DNA of 64,000 bases. It comes from Pueribacillus sp041725775. GTDB lineage: Bacteria; Bacillota; Bacilli; Bacillales; UBA6769. Positions 33,109 through 42,224 of the stretch are shown one piece after another; within the stretch, counting starts at the first letter, position 1; every line of letters begins with the position of its first letter. The stretch lies in assembly GCF_041725775.1 (NCBI RefSeq), contig NZ_JBEUEL010000004.1, forward strand, positions 62,001 through 126,000, read 5' to 3'. The notes under the pieces are model-generated. The model ran no database searches and had not been told where the DNA came from. It was given only the letters and a program-made list of their open reading frames with translations. A program made the position numbers and the translations under genes.

Positions 33109-34194
33109 ATGTCTAATTTGGATGAAACATTATCAATGTTAAAAGAATTAACCGATGCTCACGGTATTCCCGCGAACGAACATGAACCACGGGAAGTGAT
33201 GAAAAAGTACATAACACCGTACGCCGATGAAGTGACAACAGATAATCTCGGCAGTTTAATCGCAAAAAAAGTCGGTCAAGAAGATGGACCGAAAGTTATG
33301 ATTGCAGGTCATTTAGATGAAATCGGATTTATGGTTACAAGTATTGATGATAAAGGTTTTTTACGTTTTCAGACGGTAGGCGGCTGGTGGGAACAAGTCA
33401 TGCTTGCTCAGCGCGTCAATGTAGTGACACGGAAAGGGATTGTGCCTGGTGTCATCGGTTCAAAACCACCGCATATTTTAACACCTGAAGCGCGTAAAAA
33501 ACCTGTCGACAAAAAAGATATGTTTATCGATGTCGGTGCAATTAGCCGAAGAGAAGCGGAAGAATTCGGTATTCGACCCGGTGATTTTGTCACACCCGTC
33601 TGTGATTTCACCGTTATGAAAAATGAAAATTTCCTAATGGCAAAAGCATGGGACAATCGGATTGGCTGTGCGATTGCGATTGAAGTATTGCGCCAATTAC
33701 AAAATGAAAACCATCCAAACATTGTATACGGTGTCGGTACGGTGCAAGAAGAAGTCGGTCTGCGCGGCGCTAAAACATCAACGTATAAAATCCAACCTGA
33801 TATAGGATTTGCCGTTGATGTTGGGATTGCTGGTGATACGCCGGGTGTTACTGAAAAAGAAGCGTTAGCGAAAGCGGGGAAAGGTCCACAACTCATTATG
33901 TATGATGCTTCGATGGTCGCTCATCGCGGTCTGCGTGATTTTGTCGTTGATATTGCAGAAAAAGAAAATATCCCGTATCAAATGGATTTTGTGCCAGGTG
34001 GGGGAACAGATTCTGGAAGTATCCATTTGACAGCGCAAGGAGTTCCGGCATTATCGATCACGATTGCGACACGTTATATTCATACGCATGCGGCCATTTT
34101 GCATCGCGAAGACTTTGAAAATGCTGTGAAACTCATCGTTGAAGTTGTGAAAAGACTTGACCGTGATAAAGTAAACGAAATTACGTATGATTGA
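33109..34194 (+). CDS. ysdC: M42 family metallopeptidase (glutamyl aminopeptidase-like)
   Basis: Cytoplasmic di-metal aminopeptidase of the M42 family (YsdC in B. subtilis, sometimes annotated endoglucanase). All metal ligands and catalytic residues are seen: His68 and Asp70 (AGHLDEIG), Asp182 (AWDNRIG), catalytic Glu214 with Glu215 (QEEVGLRGA), Asp237 (AVDVGI) and His325 (YIHTHAA). The 361 residues are full length. The ATG follows AAAAGGAGGAC. In B. subtilis it also lies downstream of rplT and upstream of sspI. Confidence 0.95.
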   Translation: MSNLDETLSMLKELTDAHGIPANEHEPREVMKKYITPYADEVTTDNLGSLIAKKVGQEDGPKVMIAGHLDEIGFMVTSIDDKGFLRFQTVGGWWEQVMLAQRVNVVTRKGIVPGVIGSKPPHILTPEARKKPVDKKDMFIDVGAISRREAEEFGIRPGDFVTPVCDFTVMKNENFLMAKAWDNRIGCAIAIEVLRQLQNENHPNIVYGVGTVQEEVGLRGAKTSTYKIQPDIGFAVDVGIAGDTPGVTEKEALAKAGKGPQLIMYDASMVAHRGLRDFVVDIAEKENIPYQMDFVPGGGTDSGSIHLTAQGVPALSITIATRYIHTHAAILHREDFENAVKLIVEVVKRLDRDKVNEITYD

Positions 34195-34250
34195 CTTCAA
34201 CTTGTAGAGGATAACAAGCGTTTATAAGTTGTGAAATGTGCGGAAGCCAA

Positions 34251-34295
34251 ACTGAAAAAAGATAAGCTTGCATCTTAGATATTCAGATGCAAGCT
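34251..34295 (-). terminator. sspI terminator (minus strand)
   Basis: AGCTTGCATCT (34265-34275) pairs perfectly with AGATGCAAGCT (34285-34295). On the minus strand the stem is followed by TATCTTTTTT. Confidence 0.85.
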
Positions 34296-34305
34296 CTCAT
34301 TCTGT

Positions 34306-34515
34306 CTATTGCTGTAGTCCTTCAGCCATATTTTTTAATATGGTTTGTTGTTCTTCTTGACTAGTGTTTTGCCATAACACTTCAAATAAAACACCTAAAC
34401 CAGGCAACATTTTTTCTTCACCACTTTGAATCGCATCAACAATCGTATGTTCAAGCTGCTTTTCATCACTGCCTTTAATATTATCTAAAATGGCTGCTCT
34501 TAAGTTAAAATCCAT
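34306..34515 (-). CDS. sspI: Small acid-soluble spore protein I
   Basis: A 69-residue minor spore protein made in the forespore under sigma-G. The sequence MDFNLRAAILDNI and the block LEHTIVDAIQSGEEKMLPGLGVLFE are highly characteristic of SspI. I start it at the ATG at 34515, behind GGGAGTGATC on the minus strand; a further ATG at 34533 lies too close to its AAAGGA. It is a single-gene unit on the opposite strand between ysdC and ysgA, exactly as in B. subtilis. Confidence 0.95.
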   Translation of the reverse strand: MDFNLRAAILDNIKGSDEKQLEHTIVDAIQSGEEKMLPGLGVLFEVLWQNTSQEEQQTILKNMAEGLQQ

Positions 34516-34592
34516 TAGTTTGATCACTCCCATTTCCTTTTTCTTTATTTTTACCTAATGATTATGGAATATGTAAGAAGAGAGGTAAATCA

Positions 34593-35345
34593 TTGCAACG
34601 GATTGAATCAACGAAAAATGAACGAGTCAAGTTATGGAGAAAGCTACATACAAAAAAAGGTCGAAAAAAAGCACGTAAATTTTTAATTGAAGGCGATCAT
34701 CTTATTCAAGAAGCGTTAAAGGAAGAGCAACGTGTAGCGAAGATTATTGTTGATGAGAGTCGAAAGCATGTACCGTTCGATACGTACTCGATACCGGTCA
34801 TACAAGTGACGAACAATGTGTTTCAAGAGATCAGTGAGACAGATACGCCGCAAGGGGTTATTGCTGTTTGCCATATGTCAGAAGAAAAAGAAATGGAATT
34901 GAACAAAGGAAAATACTTATTAATCGATGAAGTTCAAGACCCGGGAAATGTCGGTACGATGATTCGAACGGCAGATAGTGCTGGGTTTGATGCTGTATTT
35001 CTCGGAAAAGGCTGTGCGGATCGATATAATTCGAAAACGATCCGTGCAACACAAGGTTCACTGTTTCATTTACCAGTGTACGAAGTAAATTTGGAAGACG
35101 TTGTTCAAAAGTTGCAGCAGGTAGGAGTAAAAGTGTTCGGGACAGCTCTTCATCATGCAACAGATTATCGCTTAGTACAAAAACAGGAAACATTCGGTCT
35201 CATAGTCGGTAATGAAGGGTCAGGAGTGAGTGACAACTTGCTTGCGCTTTGTGATGATAACGTGTATATTCCGATATACGGGAAAGCGGAATCTTTGAAT
35301 GTTGCTGTCGCAGCTGGGATTTTGATGTATAGCTTTCAACAGTAG
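34593..35345 (+). CDS. ysgA: TrmH/SpoU family RNA 2'-O-methyltransferase
   Basis: Predicted SAM-dependent methyltransferase of the SPOUT class that modifies a ribose in rRNA or tRNA. The N-terminal substrate-binding domain (IESTKNERVKLWRKL, FLIEGDHLIQEAL) is followed by the knotted domain. Its three motifs are LLIDEVQDPGNVGTMIRTAD, LIVGNEGSGVSD and IPIYGKAESLNVAVAAGI. Of 250 residues, as YsgA. The start is TTG at 34593 with AGAGGT seven bases upstream. The exact nucleotide modified is not predictable here. Confidence 0.92.
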   Translation: MQRIESTKNERVKLWRKLHTKKGRKKARKFLIEGDHLIQEALKEEQRVAKIIVDESRKHVPFDTYSIPVIQVTNNVFQEISETDTPQGVIAVCHMSEEKEMELNKGKYLLIDEVQDPGNVGTMIRTADSAGFDAVFLGKGCADRYNSKTIRATQGSLFHLPVYEVNLEDVVQKLQQVGVKVFGTALHHATDYRLVQKQETFGLIVGNEGSGVSDNLLALCDDNVYIPIYGKAESLNVAVAAGILMYSFQQ

Positions 35346-35347
35346 AC

Positions 35348-35376
35348 TTGCGATTTTTTGAAAAATTATATATGAT
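35348..35376 (+). promoter_or_regulatory. pheST promoter
   Basis: TTGCGA (35348-35353), a 17-base spacer and TATGAT (35371-35376) lie just before the T-box leader. Confidence 0.65.
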
Positions 35377-35384
35377 TAAACCAA

Positions 35385-35668
35385 TTGAAAATCAAAAAGA
35401 CAATGAAGGAACATAGTAAATTGCCGCTCGCCAGCTAGGGAGGAAACATCAGAGACTGAAAGTGTTTCTCTGGATGATGCAATTGAATTCACTCCTGAGT
35501 CGTCGCTGAATGGAGGTTGTTCAAAAAGAGAGTCCTTTTTGAACTCAGATTAAAAAGCGAATCGGTTTAAACCGTTAGATGAATGAGCGAACATGGATAT
35601 CATGTTAAGTAGGGTGGTAACGCGAAATGACGGATCTTCGTCCCTTATGGGGTGAAGGTCTTTTTTAT
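35385..35668 (+). promoter_or_regulatory. T-box riboswitch of pheST
   Basis: tRNA-Phe sensing leader. The specifier loop has TTC (35488-35490) followed by ACTCCTGAG. The T-box core reads AGGGTGGTAACGCG (35611-35624), slightly off the usual ACCGCG; its TGGT pairs with an ACCA tRNA end, as expected for tRNA-Phe. The terminator is GATCTTCGTCCC (35633-35644) / GGGGTGAAGGTC (35649-35660) with T-run. Confidence 0.93.
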
Positions 35669-35693
35669 TTTATAGAAAAGGTGGTAAAAAATC

Positions 35694-36728
35694 GTGAAGG
35701 AACGTTTGTTAGAGTTAAAACAAGAAGCGCTAGAAAAAATTAAACAATCAACATCAATGAAAGAGCTTCAAGATGTGAGGGTTGCTTATTTAGGTAAAAA
35801 AGGTCCGATAACGGAAGTGCTAAGAGGAATGGGAGAGCTTTCTGCTGAAGAACGTCCGATCATTGGTCAATATGTGAACGAAGTTCGCAACGAAATTGCT
35901 GATAACGTTGAAAAAAAGCAGACCGAATTGAAGGAACTAGCCATTCAAAAGCAACTTGAAGAAGAAACGATTGATGTGACATTGCCAGGCAGACCTGTTC
36001 GAATCGGAAATCATCATCCACTTACCGCTGTAATTGAGGAAATTGAAGATCTATTTATTAGAATGGGTTACCAAGTTGCAGAAGGTCCAGAGGTGGAAAC
36101 CGATTATTACAACTTTGAAGCATTGAATTTGCCAAAAAACCATCCAGCTCGCGATATGCAAGATTCATTTTATATTACGGAAGAGATTTTGCTGCGAACT
36201 CAAACGTCACCGATGCAAGCGCGAACGATGGAAAAACATCACGGTGTCGGTCCCGTAAAAATTATTTGTCCTGGTAAAGTGTATCGTCGTGATAACGACG
36301 ATGCGACACATTCGCATCAATTTACCCAAATTGAAGGACTCGTTGTTGATGAGAATATTCGCATGAGTGATTTGAAAGGAACACTCACACTGTTTGCAAA
36401 AAAATTGTTTGGAGAAGAACGCGAAATTCGTTTGCGCCCGAGCTTTTTCCCATTTACTGAGCCATCTGTTGAAATGGACATTTCTTGTTTCAAATGCGGT
36501 GGAAATGGTTGCAATGTTTGTAAGCGAACAGGTTGGATTGAAATTCTCGGTGCAGGCATGGTACATCCGAATGTTCTTGAAATGTCAGGCTTTAATCCGA
36601 AAAAGTATACAGGCTTTGCATTTGGCATGGGTCCAGAACGAATTGCCATGTTGAAATATGGGATTGAGGATATTCGCCATTTCTATCAAAACGATGTTCG
36701 CTTTTTAAAGCAATTTCAGCAAGCATAA
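35694..36728 (+). CDS. pheS: Phenylalanyl-tRNA synthetase alpha chain
   Basis: Catalytic subunit of the alpha2-beta2 enzyme that charges tRNA-Phe. A coiled-coil N-terminal arm (1-85) is followed by the class II core, with GPEVETDYYNFEALNLP and PARDMQDSFY, motif 2 around KVYRRDNDDATHSHQF, and motif 3 GFAFGMGPERIAMLKYGI. Of 344 residues, normal. The start is GTG at 35694 behind AAAGGTGG. pheT follows after 18 bases. Confidence 0.98.
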   Translation: MKERLLELKQEALEKIKQSTSMKELQDVRVAYLGKKGPITEVLRGMGELSAEERPIIGQYVNEVRNEIADNVEKKQTELKELAIQKQLEEETIDVTLPGRPVRIGNHHPLTAVIEEIEDLFIRMGYQVAEGPEVETDYYNFEALNLPKNHPARDMQDSFYITEEILLRTQTSPMQARTMEKHHGVGPVKIICPGKVYRRDNDDATHSHQFTQIEGLVVDENIRMSDLKGTLTLFAKKLFGEEREIRLRPSFFPFTEPSVEMDISCFKCGGNGCNVCKRTGWIEILGAGMVHPNVLEMSGFNPKKYTGFAFGMGPERIAMLKYGIEDIRHFYQNDVRFLKQFQQA

Positions 36729-36746
36729 CGAAGGAGAGAGTGAAGC

Positions 36747-39170
36747 ATGTTAGTCAGTTACAATTGGCTTAATGATTATGTTGATTTAGCAAATATAAGT
36801 CCAGAGCAATTAGCGGAAAAAATTACACGTAGTGGAATTGAAGTCGATGCCGTCCATGTAAGGAATAAAGGGATAACGAACGTCGTCGTCGGTAAAGTTG
36901 TCGAACGAATTCAGCATCCGAATGCGGACAAACTTAGCATTTGTCAAGTTGATGTTGGTGAAGGTGAACTTTTACAAATAATTTGTGGTGCGCCTAACGT
37001 GGCTGCAGGGCAAAAAGTAGCTGTCGCAAAACCGGGAGCCCGCTTGCCGAATGGAATGAAAATTAAAAAAGTAAAACTTCGGGGCGAAGTGTCAAACGGT
37101 ATGATTTGCTCTCTTCAAGAACTCGGAATTGAAAGCAAACTCGTACCAAAAGAATATGCGGAAGGAATTTTTGTTTTTTCTGAGCAAACGGAAATCGGCA
37201 TCGATGCGTTAGAAGAGTTAGGCTTGAACGATACCGTACTTGAATTTGACTTAACACCAAATCGCGCAGATGCACTAAGTATGATCGGCGTTGCTTATGA
37301 AGTGGCGGCGATTTTAGAGCAAGAGATTAAAATGCCAAGCGTTACGATTTCCCAAACAGAAGAAAAAGCGACAGATTATGTTTCAGTTTGTATTGAATCG
37401 AAGGAAGATTGCCCCTATTACGCAGGTTTTATCGTAAAAGATGTTAAAATTGGACCGTCGCCTTTATGGCTTGTAAATAGGTTAGTTGCAGCGGGGATCC
37501 GTCCGATTAATAACGTCGTTGATATTACGAACTATGTGTTGCTCGAATATGGTCAGCCATTGCATGCATTCGATTATGAGCGATTAGGTTCAAAAGAAAT
37601 TCTCGTTCGCCGTGCAAAACAAGATGAGCAAGTTAAAACGTTGGATGGAGAGGAACGAAAGTTATCAGAAACTATGCTTGCGATTACGAATGGAAAGGAA
37701 CCGGTGGCTGTAGCAGGTGTCATGGGCGGAGCATCATCTGAAGTTCAAGAGGATACGACGACAATTTTACTTGAAGCGGCGTATTTCAACGGTCAAATCG
37801 TTCGGACTGCATCAAAGCAATTAGGACTTCGCAGTGAAGCGAGTACACGTTTCGAAAAAGGCATCGCTCGTAACCGTGTGTATGAAGCAGGAATGCGGGC
37901 TCTTGCATTAATGGAACAACTAGCTGGTGGACGTGTTGTTGACGGCGTTGCCGAAGCGGGAGAGAGAAAAGTTTCGTTAAAGCAAATTGAAGTGACTTCT
38001 AAGCACATAAACGATGTTCTTGGCACATCGATTTCAAGTGAAACGATCGCGCAAATTTTTGAACGGTTACGTTTTGACTTTGAAGAAAATCGCGGTACGT
38101 TTACGGTTACAATCCCAACGCGCCGTCCAGACTTATCGATCCCGGAAGATTTAATTGAGGAAGTTGCACGCTTGTACGGGTATGACGAAATTCCTGTCAC
38201 GTTACCGGTCAGTGAATCACAACCTGGTGGTTTAACTCCGTATCAAGAAAACCATCGAAAAGTGAGACGATATCTAGAAGGAGCAGGGCTTTATCAAGCG
38301 ACGACGTATTCGTTAACGACAGTGGAAAAAAACCGTTTGTTTGGATTTGACGAGCGGTTTAAAGAAATTCGCCTTGCGATGCCGATGAGTGAAGAACGTT
38401 CAGTTTTAAGAACGACGCTGCTTCCTGGACTCCTTGAAGCCTTAGAATACAATCTTAACCGCCAGCAAACAAATCTTGCGTTGTTTGAAATGGCATCAGC
38501 TTACTTAACAGAAGAAGAGAAGTTGACAAGTTTACCGGCTGAAGAAGAGTACCTTGCCGCTGTCTTTACTGGTGCTTGGCTTGAAAATAAATGGCAAGGC
38601 GAAACGAAGCAAGTTGACTTTTTTGTTGTAAAAGGGATTTTGGAAGGAATGTTCTCAGTACTCGGTCTGAGTGAGAAGGTTTCGTTTGTGCAGGGTAAAC
38701 GGGACGGCATGCATCCAGGGCGCACAGCGATTATTTCAGTGAATGATCAAGTCATTGGCTTCGTTGGACAAATCCATCCAACATTGCAAGCGAAGCTTGA
38801 CATTCAAGAAACGTACGTCTTTGAACTTTCACTTGAGAAGCTTTTTGCTGAAGTAGACGCTGAAGTTCATTATGAAATTTTACCAAAATATCCTTCCGTT
38901 TCACGTGACATTGCACTCGTCGTTGACGAAACAATTTCTGCAGGTGCTTTGCAAACAACGATTAAAGAAGCGGGCGGAAAATTACTGAAAGAAGTGAACG
39001 TTTTTGATGTGTACGCAGGCGAACACCTTGCCACAGGAAAGAAATCAATCGCCTTCTCGCTACTCTATTTAAATCCAGAACAAACGTTAACTGAAGAAGA
39101 AGTTACAACCGTGCACGAGCAAATATTAACCGAATTAAAAGAACGCTACGATGCACAGCTAAGAAGCTAA
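36747..39170 (+). CDS. pheT: Phenylalanyl-tRNA synthetase beta chain
   Basis: Beta subunit, bearing editing and tRNA-binding functions. Domains in order: EMAP/OB-type tRNA-binding domain (about 40-150, VVGKVVERIQHPNADKLSICQVDVG-like), B3/B4 editing domain (about 210-390), B5 domain (about 405-480, with RRPDLSIPEDLIEEVARLYGY), catalytic-like core, and the C-terminal FDX-ACB anticodon domain (about 715-807). The length of 807 residues is normal. It ends the T-box-controlled pheST operon with a strong terminator. Confidence 0.98.
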   Translation: MLVSYNWLNDYVDLANISPEQLAEKITRSGIEVDAVHVRNKGITNVVVGKVVERIQHPNADKLSICQVDVGEGELLQIICGAPNVAAGQKVAVAKPGARLPNGMKIKKVKLRGEVSNGMICSLQELGIESKLVPKEYAEGIFVFSEQTEIGIDALEELGLNDTVLEFDLTPNRADALSMIGVAYEVAAILEQEIKMPSVTISQTEEKATDYVSVCIESKEDCPYYAGFIVKDVKIGPSPLWLVNRLVAAGIRPINNVVDITNYVLLEYGQPLHAFDYERLGSKEILVRRAKQDEQVKTLDGEERKLSETMLAITNGKEPVAVAGVMGGASSEVQEDTTTILLEAAYFNGQIVRTASKQLGLRSEASTRFEKGIARNRVYEAGMRALALMEQLAGGRVVDGVAEAGERKVSLKQIEVTSKHINDVLGTSISSETIAQIFERLRFDFEENRGTFTVTIPTRRPDLSIPEDLIEEVARLYGYDEIPVTLPVSESQPGGLTPYQENHRKVRRYLEGAGLYQATTYSLTTVEKNRLFGFDERFKEIRLAMPMSEERSVLRTTLLPGLLEALEYNLNRQQTNLALFEMASAYLTEEEKLTSLPAEEEYLAAVFTGAWLENKWQGETKQVDFFVVKGILEGMFSVLGLSEKVSFVQGKRDGMHPGRTAIISVNDQVIGFVGQIHPTLQAKLDIQETYVFELSLEKLFAEVDAEVHYEILPKYPSVSRDIALVVDETISAGALQTTIKEAGGKLLKEVNVFDVYAGEHLATGKKSIAFSLLYLNPEQTLTEEEVTTVHEQILTELKERYDAQLRS

Positions 39171-39188
39171 ATCGTATCTTTCAAAAGC

Positions 39189-39230
39189 AAAACAGGTGGC
39201 GAAAAAATCTCCACCTGTTTTGTATTTTTT
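39189..39230 (+). terminator. pheT terminator
   Basis: AAAACAGGTGG (39189-39199) pairs perfectly with CCACCTGTTTT (39211-39221), followed by GTATTTTTT. Confidence 0.93.
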
Positions 39231-39248
39231 CGATGTTTATCAAAGGTT

Positions 39249-39500
39249 TTATTCAATCGCTTTTCGACGACGTAAGAATTACATACTACTAAACGATGCA
39301 AGAAGAGCACCGATTAGAATGAGAGTCGGTAGACTCGTTGCAGTTTTTGGTAGCTTTCCACCTTGGGCAGATTTACCTTTTCCATCTGTATCACTGCCTG
39401 AACCGCTACTACCACCAGATCCACCTGAACCGTTCGTTCCTTGTGGACCAGCAGGGTCTTGTAAGTTCGCAATGTTTTTCCAACCGTATGAAATGTAAAC
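39249..39500 (-). pseudogene. C-terminal remnant of an LPXTG cell-wall-anchored protein
   Basis: The minus-strand frame contains a Gly/Ser-rich linker, then the sortase motif LPKTA and the hydrophobic stretch TSLPTLILIGALLASFSSM, then a TAA stop near 39279. In the same frame after the stop comes FLRRRKAIE, the basic tail expected of a sorting signal, ending at 39249. A nonsense change therefore removed the retention tail. Upstream of the linker the frame has no signal peptide or surface domain, so the rest of the protein is gone. Confidence 0.7.
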
Positions 39501-39605
39501 ATAGACAAAAACACGACAAATGAAGGTATAAAACATGTAGAACTAATTTCTTAGTTTCACTGCTGTTGATTATGTTTTTATAAAGGCTTAATAAGTAAAA
39601 TTAGA

Positions 39606-39631
39606 AAAAGGACACTCTAAAAGCGTGTCCC
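39606..39631 (-). terminator. Terminator of the decayed MFS gene (minus strand)
   Basis: GGACAC (39611-39616) pairs with GTGTCC (39626-39631); on the minus strand the stem is followed by TTTTT. Confidence 0.65.
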
Positions 39632-39640
39632 AAATGTGTA

Positions 39641-40651
39641 TTATTTAATATTTTGTTTAGAAGTGATCGGTGCTAGTCGTCGTGTACGCATTGCAAGCAA
39701 AATCGAAAGTAATGGTAGTACGATGAAAAACGATCCAAACGTTGCGTTATGTTTAACTGAAAACTGTTTGATGACAAAGCTCCCGATGAGCGTGCCAAAT
39801 GCGATTCCGAAATGCAAAGCGAAGTTATTTAAACTTTGTTGGATAGTAGATGTTTTCTGGTGTAGGTAGCTTTGGACAGGTGGAGTAATCGTCCAACTCA
39901 TAACCCCCCCAAATGATTAACGCGATGAAATAACGGTAGAACATTGGCCGAGTAAGGGATAAGAAGCATTATCACGCTTAATAAGATTGTAGAGGTAATG
40001 ATCGTTCGTTCTGTTCCATATCGATCGGCACTAAAATCTTCGATGAAAAAGGTGTTAAAAAACTATAAAGAATAAAATGTCCAGCTAAAAAGAAAAATGT
40101 CGTGAAATGGCAAATAATTCGCTTCTGTTTTTCAATATTGCAATCTGTTGTTTTAGTGGGATAGGCGGTGACGAATCTATTTTTCTTAAAAGAAAAAACA
40201 CACCCCCCATTAATGCGACTGTTAGGATCATAATAACGAAAAATGGCGCACGTTATTCGAACTAATGTTCGGGAAAACCCCCAATCGGAACGCCTAATAC
40301 GATTGAACCGCTAATTCCCATAATGGTTTTACGATATTAGCTGTTAGCGTAATATAAAGAACGGTAAGTAATGCCCCGATTGCTACAGTGACTACTCTTA
40401 AAAGTACGAGAAGTGCATATGTTGCGCTAAATAACGCAAGTAAGCTACCGAAAAAGGTGAAGATCGTTCGTTCGCTTCACTCGGCCAGTGACATAAAGAA
40501 GAACCGGACCAGCGAGTACAAAAACGAACGAAAAAATCGTAATTAACCGTCCGGCTTGTCCGATTGTAATATTTAAATTCGTCGCAATTAAATCTAAAAG
40601 CCCTCCGATCACGAATTCAACCATTCCGAATAAATACACACGTTTATCCAT
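39641..40651 (-). pseudogene. Degenerate MFS transporter of the DHA family
   Basis: The N-terminal part (40651-40445) reads MDKRVYLFGMVEFVIGG and QAGRLITIFSFVFVLAGPVLL, typical of arabinose-efflux/DHA1 permeases. The central part (for example ALFSATYALLVLLRVVT) and the C-terminal part (39901-39641, TIQQSLNNFALHFGIAFGTLIGS) continue in other frames. Several frameshifts and stops separate the parts, and the whole is shorter than a normal gene of about 1200 bases. It cannot encode a functional transporter. Confidence 0.8.
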
Positions 40652-40669
40652 CTAAATTTATTATCTGTC

Positions 40670-41614
40670 TTATTTAAGCGATTGACGTTTTCGCTTTGCA
40701 AGATTAATTGCTTTTTGTGTATTCGCAAAGTGGAGTTTTGCACATTGCGTCAATACGTGTTCACCGTTATCAATGATGAGTTGAGCAGCAGCTTCATCGA
40801 CTTGTTTTCCTGCACCTTTTGGTAAAGATATACCGAGTTGATTGCTAAGTTTATTCATTTCTGTTATAAAGCTGTAGCGGGCAATAATTGATGCCGCAGC
40901 AACTGAAAGATGTAGCCCTTCCGCTCGTGTAGCAAAATAGACTGACTTCACAACTTGTTTCTCTGACGACAAATAACGGAAATAAACGTCAGGGTTAGCA
41001 AATTGATCAATTAATATACCATCGTAACGGCCGTCAACTTTTTCAATAACGTTGAGAAGTGCTCGGTTATGTAGCATCGCTTTCATTTTCCCTTGACTCA
41101 TTCCTGAGCGTTGTAATTCGTTATACTTTTTATTATGTAAAATTAATAAACTATACGGAATCGTTTGGATTAAATCTTTCGCAATGTTTGTAATTTGTAG
41201 ATCTGATAAATATTTTGAGTCCTTCACACCTAATTCTTTTAGTAAGTCAACTTGATTGTTATGTACGAATGCGGCAGCGATTGTCACCGGACCGAAATAA
41301 TCACCTGTTCCGACTTCGTCAGATCCGATCATCGATAAATGTTCAATCTCTTTGGGTGGCGCCCACTGATGCTGATCGGTCGATCTTTGTTTTTTCTCGT
41401 TTGGTACGGCATGAGCCTGCCATTGAGCTGCTTCTTTTTCGGCACTTTTTCCTTGAAACATCACTTTCCCTGAACGGTACGCTGTAATTGTACAGTTCGG
41501 TAGTTTTGCTTGGAATAGACTGCCCGGTGGAACTTTTTCAGTTATGTATGAGGCATAATGCGATTTTATCAATTCAATCTGTTGGTGTAACATGTTCAAT
41601 ACGATTGTTGCCAT
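40670..41614 (-). CDS. rnhC: Ribonuclease HIII
   Basis: Cleaves RNA in RNA-DNA hybrids. The N-terminal TBP-like substrate-binding domain (1-80) is followed by the RNase H fold with Asp99 and Glu100 (MIGSDEVGTGDYFGP) and further acidic residues in KDSKYLSD and LIDQFANP (Asp203). The DEVGTGDYFGP variant is typical of HIII rather than HII. I start it at the ATG at 41614, eight bases after AAAGGAGC, giving 314 residues; the frame is open further upstream into a repeat. It is divergent from zapA, as in B. subtilis. Confidence 0.95.
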   Translation of the reverse strand: MATIVLNMLHQQIELIKSHYASYITEKVPPGSLFQAKLPNCTITAYRSGKVMFQGKSAEKEAAQWQAHAVPNEKKQRSTDQHQWAPPKEIEHLSMIGSDEVGTGDYFGPVTIAAAFVHNNQVDLLKELGVKDSKYLSDLQITNIAKDLIQTIPYSLLILHNKKYNELQRSGMSQGKMKAMLHNRALLNVIEKVDGRYDGILIDQFANPDVYFRYLSSEKQVVKSVYFATRAEGLHLSVAAASIIARYSFITEMNKLSNQLGISLPKGAGKQVDEAAAQLIIDNGEHVLTQCAKLHFANTQKAINLAKRKRQSLK

Positions 41615-41631
41615 ATTAGAATGAGCTCCTT

Positions 41632-41815
41632 TCGTGATAAAGCGAAACTTCCAACGGTGGTGGTTTAGGTCTACAAGAAGTGGGTCATGACGATGGGGTG
41701 TCCTTAGTCTTCGAACCGGTTTCACCACTGATGGTTAGCAAGACTTATCAGGTATTTAGTGCCCGTTATCCCTCGCTTAGACCTCTTCGACATATTTCAA
41801 GTTTTAAAGCGAGGG
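41632..41815. repeat. Second repeat family, copy a
   Basis: It begins with AAAGCGAAACTTCCAACGG, has GGTTAGCAAGACTTATCAGG in the middle (41734-41753), and ends with the stem CCTCGCTT (41771-41778) / AAGCGAGG (41807-41814). Related shorter copies lie at 42745 and 52853. It occupies the divergent rnhC-zapA space and starts about 20 bases from the rnhC start codon. Confidence 0.65.
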
Positions 41816-41915
41816 TTTTACGGACGGTTGAGACGTGACAAAAACGTCAGTATTCCATATTATAACAGATAGAGCTTTTCTAGCATCGTACCCTATTTTA
41901 ATGCGTTGTAGCTCA

Positions 41916-41924
41916 TGGTATGAT
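41916..41924 (+). promoter_or_regulatory. Possible extended -10 promoter of zapA
   Basis: TGGTATGAT fits the extended -10 pattern 36 bases before the zapA start. No convincing -35 is present. Confidence 0.4.
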
Positions 41925-41959
41925 GGATATAAGACTCTTTTGCTAGAGGAGGACTTCAT

Positions 41960-42214
41960 GTGACGGAGGATAAAGAAAAAACACGTTCTACTGTTGAAAT
42001 TTACGGTGAGAAGTATACAATTGTCGGTTATGAAAACCCTGAGCATATTTATAAAGTTGCTTCAATTGTCGATAACAAAATGCGAGAAATTAAAGAAAAA
42101 AATCAAAATTTAGATACACGTAAATTAGCAGTTTTGACGGCTTTAAACACTGTAAACGAACTGCTAAAATGTGAGGAAGAGTTAGAGCGTTTAAAAAAAG
42201 AAGTGAAAAATTGA
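41960..42214 (+). CDS. zapA: Cell division protein ZapA
   Basis: Small cytoplasmic protein that promotes FtsZ bundling at the division site. The 84 residues begin with the beta-strand region TVEIYGEKYTIVGYENPEHIYKVA, typical of Bacillus ZapA. A helix rich in charged residues follows and ends in a short coiled coil (EEELERLKKEVK). The start is GTG at 41960, seven bases after AGAGGAGG. The cvpA-like gene starts 10 bases behind it. Confidence 0.92.
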   Translation: MTEDKEKTRSTVEIYGEKYTIVGYENPEHIYKVASIVDNKMREIKEKNQNLDTRKLAVLTALNTVNELLKCEEELERLKKEVKN

Positions 42215-42224
42215 GGAATAGACA

